9,870 bases of DNA from assembly GCA_903917305.1 (NCBI GenBank), contig CAIXAA010000120.1, positions 1 through 9,870 of the forward strand. The letters are read 5' to 3'. Under the pieces are notes generated by a model. The model was not told where the DNA came from. It did not search any database and saw only the letters and a list, made by a program, of their open reading frames with translations. Below, one piece after another: positions 6,290 through 9,870 of this stretch. The DNA is from an uncultured Myxococcales bacterium (GTDB lineage Bacteria; Myxococcota_A; UBA9042). The stretch's first letter is position 1; each line of letters opens with the position of its first letter. The translations under genes were made by a program, and so were the position numbers.

Positions 6290-6925
6290 ATGGAGTTGGA
6301 ACACGTTCTGGAGCAGGTCAAGGTTGCGGCCTTGGCAATCTGGGACAAGAAGGGCTTTGAAGTGGTCGCGCTGCGTGTGCGCGAGATCGTCCAGTACACG
6401 GACTTCCTGATCATCGCGTCGGCGACGTCCGATCGCCATGCCGCCGCGATCGCCGATCACGTGGAGGCGATGCTGCACGAGAAGCTCGGCCAGAAGCCGA
6501 TCGGCACGGAAGGTCGCACGCAAGGCCGGTGGGTCTTGTTGGATTACAGCGACTTCGTCGTGCACGTCTTCCACCGCCCGGTGCGTGACTACTACGACAT
6601 CGAGCGCCTGTACGGCGATGCGCCGCACGTGGACCTGGAAGAGCCGGCGTGGGTCAAGGAGATCAGCCCGGACGCGATGGTCGAACAGGGCTTCGATTAC
6701 GGCGATCAGCTGTGGATGGACGCGCCGGACGAGAGCCTGGACGACGAGCTGGACGACGACGACGACATGGACGACGACGAGGACCTGGAGGGCGAGTTCG
6801 CGGACGACGACGACGAGTTGTTCGACGAGGACGACCCCGAAGGGGCGCAGATCGCTGTCGCAGTCGACCCGCTGGTCGCAGAGCGAGAGGCCGTGGCGCC
6901 CAAGCGCAAGCGGCCCGTGGCGTAG
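6290..6925 (+). CDS. rsfS: Ribosome silencing factor RsfS, acidic C-terminal tail
   Basis: RsfS (YbeB/Iojap family) binds ribosomal protein uL14 on the 50S subunit and blocks subunit joining when nutrients run short. The core of about 110 residues is clear: VALAIWDKKG-like start, ALRVREIVQYTDFLIIASATSDRH, then GQKPIGTEGRTQGRWVLLDYSDFVVHVF and the RDYYDIERLYGDAP end. It is followed by about 90 extra residues with a dense Asp/Glu run (roughly 145-183) and a basic KRKRPVA end, unlike the typical compact family member. I prefer the ATG at 6290 (211 residues). It has GGGAG 8 nt upstream and matches where family members begin. An ATG at 6260, overlapping the proA stop, would add ten residues. rlmH follows 4 nt later, the usual partner order. 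Confidence 0.94.
   Translation: MELEHVLEQVKVAALAIWDKKGFEVVALRVREIVQYTDFLIIASATSDRHAAAIADHVEAMLHEKLGQKPIGTEGRTQGRWVLLDYSDFVVHVFHRPVRDYYDIERLYGDAPHVDLEEPAWVKEISPDAMVEQGFDYGDQLWMDAPDESLDDELDDDDDMDDDEDLEGEFADDDDELFDEDDPEGAQIAVAVDPLVAEREAVAPKRKRPVA
6730..6837 (+). repeat. GAC/GAG-rich low-complexity tract within rsfS
   Basis: This part of rsfS is built mostly of GAC and GAG codons, with runs such as four or five consecutive GAC triplets. It encodes the acidic tail. On the complementary strand it reads as a GTC-rich tract. Such a stretch is prone to slippage and length variation, so the tail may differ in length between relatives. Confidence 0.8.
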
Positions 6926-6929
6926 CGCC

Positions 6930-7400
6930 ATGCGCGTTTCCATTGTCGCTCCAGGGCCTTTGGGCCACGCCGGCGCGATCACCTATGCGGACGATCTGTA
7001 CGCCCGCATCACCCGCATCCTTCCCATCGTGCGCCGCACCGGCCGCCAGGCTCGCCGCCAGAAGGGCGGCCTGGACGCCGGGGCGCGAACGCGCGAATCG
7101 GCTTCCCTGGTGGCGCTCGTGCCGGCGGGGGCGCTCGCGGTGGCCTTGGACGTCACCGGTCGCCGCATGGACTCCGACGCGTTTCGTGATTGGATCGTGG
7201 GCCATGCGGAGACGGGCTGCCGGGAGCTGTGCTTCTTGATCGGCGGCCCGGACGGCCTGGACGCCACCGCGCGCGCCGCGTGCCGCGAGGCGATCTCGCT
7301 CTCGCCGATGGTGCTGCCCCACGACCTCGCCGAAGTCGTGCTGCTCGAGCAGGTCTACCGGGCGCTCACACGCTGGAAGAACCTGCCCTACCACCGCTGA
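6930..7400 (+). CDS. rlmH: 23S rRNA (pseudouridine1915-N3)-methyltransferase RlmH
   Basis: This SPOUT-class enzyme uses S-adenosylmethionine to methylate N3 of pseudouridine 1915 in helix 69 of 23S rRNA, acting on assembled 70S ribosomes. At 156 residues it has the usual length. Family landmarks are VALDVTGRRMDSDAF (about 71-85), the trefoil-knot FLIGGPDGL (102-110), AISLSPMVLPHDLAEVVLLEQVYRA (121-145) and the terminal PYHR. The ATG lies 4 nt after the rsfS stop, so the two are almost certainly co-transcribed. Some positions differ from common members. The usual mTlpH reads MVLPH, and the usual Arg after HxLA is Glu (E135). The N-terminal third is quite divergent, with a basic stretch (about 35-46). 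I still regard it as a working enzyme. Confidence 0.92.
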   Translation: MRVSIVAPGPLGHAGAITYADDLYARITRILPIVRRTGRQARRQKGGLDAGARTRESASLVALVPAGALAVALDVTGRRMDSDAFRDWIVGHAETGCRELCFLIGGPDGLDATARAACREAISLSPMVLPHDLAEVVLLEQVYRALTRWKNLPYHR

Positions 7401-7449
7401 GCGCGGCGCTTTTCGTCCCAATATCGAGGAGATGCAGCTGAACGTTGGC

Positions 7450-7480
7450 GGCAAGGCCTGCGCGCGATCGCGGCCTTGCC
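7450..7480. terminator. Terminator-like hairpin between convergent genes
   Basis: A perfect 9-bp inverted repeat (GGCAAGGCC at 7450-7458, GGCCTTGCC at 7472-7480) has a 13-nt spacer that itself contains the palindrome GCGATCGC. It lies 50 bp after the rlmH stop and 9 bp beyond the stop of the opposing lipoprotein gene, so it could end transcription from both sides. No T tract follows on either strand. It is therefore not a canonical intrinsic terminator, but high-GC bacteria often use such structures. Confidence 0.55.
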
Positions 7481-7489
7481 CGCTTGCGA

Positions 7490-9070
7490 TCAGGGCGCGA
7501 CGGGCAGCACCGCGCGGGGCGCGTCGGCGGCGTACAGCAGCTCGTTGGTGACCGGCACCAGCCCGCTGTCGCCCACGATCATCGTGTAGATCTCGCTGTC
7601 CTGCATCGCCCGCGCCCCGCCGTCCGGGATCGGCTGGCCATCGGCCTGCACCGTCGCGGAAGCCGAGAGCAGGAACACCTGGCGCTGCGGCGACATCGAG
7701 AAGTCGTAAATCCGCTTGTTCTTCGTGGAGTTGTCGCGCGGATTGTTCGTCAGGTTCAACAGGTCGCCTTTCGCGATCTGGCCACCGATCTTGGCGACCG
7801 GCAGGGCCATCAGATCGGTCCACACCTTGTCGCTCGGCGTCGCGCAGTCGGAATAGCCGACGTAATACACAAGCTTGCCGTCGGCGGAGAACATCGGCTG
7901 GCTCTTCACCTCCGCGTGCTGCCACGGCTGCAGCGCCGCGCACGCGTTCTGCAGGTAGGACGCGCCGCCCTTGCCGTTGGGCACCTCCATCAGGTTCGAG
8001 AAGCTGGACGCCTCTTCGGAGCCGACGTGGTACAGCCGAGCGCGCAGCCAGCGGTCGATGATCGTGAACAGGACCAAGGTCTTGCCGTCCTGGGACACCG
8101 CGATCGGGTCATTGTCGTGGTACTGCGATCCGGTGCCCACGCAGGTGTCGCCCAGCGGGTTCTCGCAGATGTAGTCCTGCTTAGAGACGTTGCCGCCGCG
8201 CCACGTGTACACCTTCATGGAACGGATCGTGGTCGTCAGGAACACGACCGTGCTCGCGTCGTCGCTCACCTGGAAGTAGCCGTTGTAGGTGGTGTCGCTG
8301 TTGACGACATCCGGGTCGTCGTCCGGAGCCATGCGTGTGATCACGACGTCTTGCAGGTCGGTCGTGTCGTCCATGCCGCGGCGGTGGATGTCGTACTGGC
8401 ACTTGCCGGTACCCAGGCAGCCGGCCTGCGTCGAGTAGAAGAGGTAGCCCTGCGCGAACTGCAAGTGCGCGACCTTGCTCAGGACGCCGAACTTGCCGAG
8501 GAAGACCTGCAGCTGGCCATTGAGGGTGCCGAGCTGGAAGTCGTAGCCGTCCGTGCCGGGCGCGCCCTTGGCGATGGCGATGTACTTGAGATCCTGGCTG
8601 AACAGGCAGCCGAAGTTGCACGTGAGGCCGCCCGCCTGCTTGAACGCGAACTTCGTCAGCTGGATCGCGGCCAGCTTCGGGTCGAGGGGGCTGACGCCCG
8701 TGCCGAAGGCGCCGGCGTTGCCAGCCGCCGCCGGGTTCTTCCAACTGGTCAGAACTACGTCGTTGTCCGTGGCGGCGGCGCCAGGCTGCCGGCTGCGACG
8801 GCCATAGACGACCCAGAAGTCTTCGGTCACCGGCGTGGTCGTGGTGGTGTCGCCGCCCTTGCCGTCGACCTTGCCGCCCGCGTCTGGCGGCGTCGCCGAG
8901 TCGGCCTGGCTGGCATCCGACGCGACCACGTCCTTGGCAGTTGCCGTTTGGTTTCCCGAAGCTCCGCTGCTGCACCCGCCGAGGGCCGCGGATGCGATCG
9001 CCGCGCTGACGACCGCCGTTGTCCTGAACCACACCGTCGCGAACGTCCATCCGCTGCCGAACCTGCCCAT
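7490..9070 (-). CDS. Predicted lipoprotein with TolB-like beta-propeller motifs
   Basis: This 526-residue exported protein of unknown function has no close family that I recognise. Residues 1-32 form a lipoprotein signal: a basic N-terminus, a hydrophobic segment and a lipobox LGGC with C33. A low-complexity A/S/D/T/G linker follows (about 34-82), then the folded part. Recurrent blade-like motifs resembling PD40/WD40 strands appear at about 157-166 (FSQDLKYIAI), 268-277 (VSDDASTVVF), 325-335 (VSQDGKTLVLF), 394-403 (FSADGKLVYY) and 457-467. They suggest a beta-propeller as in TolB. Cysteine pairs (C151/C155, C218/C224, C302/C310, C377/C409) could form disulfides, consistent with an extracytoplasmic location. 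The start is the ATG at 9068-9070 with AGGAG 5 nt upstream; longer readings lack that support. It is monocistronic, convergent with rlmH and divergent from the rRNA operon. Confidence 0.85.
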   Translation of the reverse strand: MGRFGSGWTFATVWFRTTAVVSAAIASAALGGCSSGASGNQTATAKDVVASDASQADSATPPDAGGKVDGKGGDTTTTTPVTEDFWVVYGRRSRQPGAAATDNDVVLTSWKNPAAAGNAGAFGTGVSPLDPKLAAIQLTKFAFKQAGGLTCNFGCLFSQDLKYIAIAKGAPGTDGYDFQLGTLNGQLQVFLGKFGVLSKVAHLQFAQGYLFYSTQAGCLGTGKCQYDIHRRGMDDTTDLQDVVITRMAPDDDPDVVNSDTTYNGYFQVSDDASTVVFLTTTIRSMKVYTWRGGNVSKQDYICENPLGDTCVGTGSQYHDNDPIAVSQDGKTLVLFTIIDRWLRARLYHVGSEEASSFSNLMEVPNGKGGASYLQNACAALQPWQHAEVKSQPMFSADGKLVYYVGYSDCATPSDKVWTDLMALPVAKIGGQIAKGDLLNLTNNPRDNSTKNKRIYDFSMSPQRQVFLLSASATVQADGQPIPDGGARAMQDSEIYTMIVGDSGLVPVTNELLYAADAPRAVLPVAP

Positions 9071-9126
9071 CACCGCTCCTCGTGCCGGTCTTTGCCGGGT
9101 GTGCCCGACCTGTAGGGCAAGCACGC

Positions 9127-9155
9127 ACCGTACGGAAGCGAGCGACGGGCGTCAA
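9127..9155 (-). promoter_or_regulatory. Predicted sigma70-type promoter of the lipoprotein gene
   Basis: On the minus strand TTGACG (9150-9155; five of six consensus bases) and TACGGT (9127-9132; T, A and final T conserved) are 17 bp apart. Transcription would start near 9120, giving a leader of about 50 nt with AGGAG at 9076-9080 before the start codon. Confidence 0.55.
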
Positions 9156-9211
9156 CGCGCCATGAGCTTAGGCACTTGAAGCGGACAGGGGACGATCCTT
9201 GCGTACACCGA

Positions 9212-9220
9212 TCAGGCCGC
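9212..9220 (+). repeat. Inverted repeat, left arm
   Basis: TCAGGCCGC here is the exact reverse complement of GCGGCCTGA at 9321-9329. It is followed directly by GATCACG (9221-9227), which pairs with CGTGATC at 9332-9338. The two pairings are in swapped order and cannot form one nested stem. Significance is unknown, and chance in GC-rich DNA is possible. Confidence 0.5.
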
Positions 9221-9320
9221 GATCACGCTGCGGGCGCCCTCTGGCGTCCAACGCGCGAGCACGGCGCCGAACGCCGATATCTACAGTCGCTGCGCCTAGT
9301 TAACCGACATGACACAAAAG

Positions 9321-9338
9321 CGGCCTGAGCCGTGATCA
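9321..9338 (+). repeat. Inverted repeat, right arm
   Basis: GCGGCCTGA (9321-9329) and CGTGATC (9332-9338) are complementary to 9212-9220 and 9221-9227. Being about 100 bp apart and upstream of the first rRNA promoter, they could be operator half-sites for a dimeric protein, but nothing in the sequence proves it. Confidence 0.45.
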
Positions 9339-9404
9339 AGGGGAAGCGCGACAGGCCCGCGCGCAGCCGGCAACATTTCCGCAACGACCGAATGCACGGC
9401 AAGG

Positions 9405-9433
9405 TTGACACGCACCGCTTTGTGCCGTACAAG
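9405..9433 (+). promoter_or_regulatory. rRNA operon promoter P1 (predicted)
   Basis: A perfect -35 TTGACA (9405-9410) is 17 bp from TACAAG (9428-9433; four of six consensus bases). The bases just after the -10 read GCACCCC. This GC-rich discriminator is like those that make rRNA promoters sensitive to ppGpp in E. coli. Start of transcription would be near 9440, giving a leader of about 400 nt. Stringent control is inferred from that resemblance only. Confidence 0.6.
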
Positions 9434-9656
9434 GCACCCCACGTTCGGCGGACGAGCTGGCTGAGAGCTGGCTTAGAAAACGTCGACCGTCCCGGACATG
9501 GCCTCTGCCGCACGCGTTCAACGCACACGGTACACCATCGATGGGAAATGACAGAACCCGGACCCACCCCTTCCCGCTCATCGGACGAAGCCTTCGCGGC
9601 CTCGACCCCGGCCAGCAGGAAGACGGCAGGTCGGAACGCCTGCCCGGCGCGCCACG

Positions 9657-9707
9657 AAAAAAAGTGACGAACCGAGCTTGACACCGACCCGGAACCTCGG
9701 TTACAAC
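9657..9707 (+). promoter_or_regulatory. rRNA operon promoter P2 with A-tract UP-like element
   Basis: TTGACA (9678-9683) and TACAAC (9702-9707; four of six consensus bases) are 18 bp apart. An unbroken run of seven A (9657-9663) sits at about -57 to -51 relative to the expected start near 9714. That is where the RNA polymerase alpha subunit contacts UP elements of strong rRNA promoters, and it stands out in this GC-rich DNA. The core elements closely match those of P1. Confidence 0.7.
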
Positions 9708-9715
9708 ATCTCTCC

Positions 9716-9742
9716 CCGCCGCAGCACACGCTGCTCCGGCGG
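9716..9742 (+). promoter_or_regulatory. boxB-like hairpin in rRNA leader
   Basis: CCGCC-GCAGC (9716-9725) pairs with GCTGC (9730-9734) and GGCGG (9738-9742). This gives a ten-pair stem with an ACAC loop and a 3-nt bulge TCC. It stands 7 nt before boxA, the same order as the boxB hairpin and boxA in E. coli rrn leaders. The stem is seen directly; the antitermination role is by analogy. Confidence 0.6.
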
Positions 9743-9749
9743 TTCGCTC

Positions 9750-9761
9750 GCTCTTTGACAA
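9750..9761 (+). promoter_or_regulatory. boxA rRNA antitermination site
   Basis: GCTCTTTGACAA differs by one base from the E. coli rrn boxA core GCTCTTTAACAA. This site is bound by NusB-NusE and keeps RNA polymerase from stopping early in rRNA genes. It lies about 75 bp before the 16S gene and directly after a boxB-like hairpin, so the assignment is well supported. Confidence 0.85.
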
Positions 9762-9809
9762 CTGGATAGCAAACCAAACGTGCATCGGGTCACTCAACAA
9801 TGTCGTGCC

Positions 9810-9823
9810 CCAGCTTCGGCTGG
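9810..9823 (+). other. UUCG-capped hairpin just before 16S rRNA
   Basis: CCAGC (9810-9814) and GCTGG (9819-9823) form a perfect 5-bp stem closed by the extra-stable C(UUCG)G tetraloop. It lies about 13 nt upstream of the mature 16S end. It could guide folding or processing of the pre-rRNA leader. That role is inferred. Confidence 0.6.
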
Positions 9824-9836
9824 ACGCATAGAACAT

Positions 9837-9870
9837 TCATCAGAGAGTTTGATCCTGGCTCAGAACGAAC
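9837..9870 (+). rRNA. rrs: 16S ribosomal RNA, 5' end (partial)
   Basis: The conserved 16S sequence AGAGTTTGATCCTGGCTCAG, which corresponds to E. coli positions 8-27, starts at 9844, so the mature 5' end is expected near 9837. The gene runs off the window and only about 34 nt are visible. The bases after the conserved block (AACGAAC) fit many Proteobacteria and Myxococcota and do not settle the taxonomy. Promoters, boxA and leader hairpins upstream all point to an intact operon. Confidence 0.97.

Larger units (their letters stand above)
9071..9836. other. Intergenic region: lipoprotein promoter and rRNA leader
   Basis: No convincing gene lies in these 766 bp. Both strands contain cysteine- or arginine-rich open frames (9223-9777 minus, 9332-9667 plus) that cross the rRNA promoters and have no family resemblance. 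The section nearest the lipoprotein gene holds its promoter. From about 9400 onward the region is an rRNA operon control region, described in separate entries. The stretch 9156-9400 contains only swapped inverted repeats (separate entries) and nothing else I can name. Confidence 0.7.

Noticed and set aside
7430..7557. Small plus-strand frame starting at an ATG after GAGGAG downstream of rlmH
   Set aside because: Runs through the terminator-like hairpin into the antisense of the lipoprotein gene and has no recognisable features.
7445..9115. Plus-strand open frame of 556 codons opposite the lipoprotein
   Set aside because: Rich in His/Arg/Val/Asp as a complementary shadow. The minus frame has a signal peptide, lipobox, ribosome-binding site and promoter.
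9332..9667. Plus-strand 111-codon open frame across rRNA promoter P1
   Set aside because: Covers P1 and ends at the P2 A-tract, has a poor ribosome-binding context and a composition unlike a folded protein.
9223..9777. Minus-strand cysteine/arginine-rich open frame in the rRNA leader
   Set aside because: Antisense to both rRNA promoters, the boxB stem and boxA; no family resemblance.
1..9870. Search for CRISPR arrays, transposases, integrases, tRNAs and toxin-antitoxin pairs
   Set aside because: No regularly spaced repeats, no such protein motifs and no tRNA-like cloverleaf noticed by reading; the window looks like ordinary core genome.

Overview
The window looks like chromosomal core genome from a very GC-rich Gram-negative bacterium. 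I infer something near the Myxococcota / former Deltaproteobacteria. The grounds are the base composition, GTG and TTG start codons, a secreted lipoprotein with an A/S/D/T-rich linker, the proA-rsfS-rlmH order, and a 16S 5' end compatible with that group. Only about 34 nt of 16S are present, so the placement is weak. I see no transposase, integrase, phage gene, CRISPR array, toxin-antitoxin pair or tRNA. I also see no previously undescribed defence or mobile system. The interest lies in gene order, RNA-level signals and a few unusual proteins.

Layout. (1) 1-3266, plus strand: rpsP (ribosomal protein S16), khpA (KH-domain RNA-binding protein), then two unrecognised membrane-protein genes that overlap by 4 bp. 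The first has the four-helix topology of ResB-type cytochrome c maturation proteins. (2) 3277-4736, minus strand: map (methionine aminopeptidase) followed by comF (phosphoribosyltransferase-like). The comF ribosome-binding site lies inside a perfect 7-bp inverted repeat. (3) 4737-4967: a divergent promoter region with one sigma70-like promoter for map and one for proA. (4) 4968-7400, plus strand: proA (proline synthesis), rsfS (ribosome silencing factor with a long acidic tail) and rlmH (23S rRNA methyltransferase), tightly packed. (5) 7401-7489: a convergent gap with a 9-bp perfect hairpin, probably a two-way terminator. (6) 7490-9070, minus strand: a predicted lipoprotein with scattered TolB/PD40-like beta-propeller motifs. 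(7) 9071-9836: its promoter, then a long rRNA leader with two TTGACA promoters, an A-tract, a boxB-like hairpin next to boxA, and a UUCG-capped hairpin. (8) 9837-9870: the 5' end of a 16S rRNA gene, cut by the window edge.

Most recognised genes serve translation: S16, KhpA, RsfS, RlmH, Map and the rRNA operon. The familiar clusters are rearranged. rpsP-khpA is not followed by rimM-trmD-rplS, and proA-rsfS-rlmH lacks the nadD gene often found between proA and rsfS. Promoters recur with a TTG-type -35 and a TAnnnT or TACAAn -10 at 17-18 bp spacing, which supports the gene starts chosen here.
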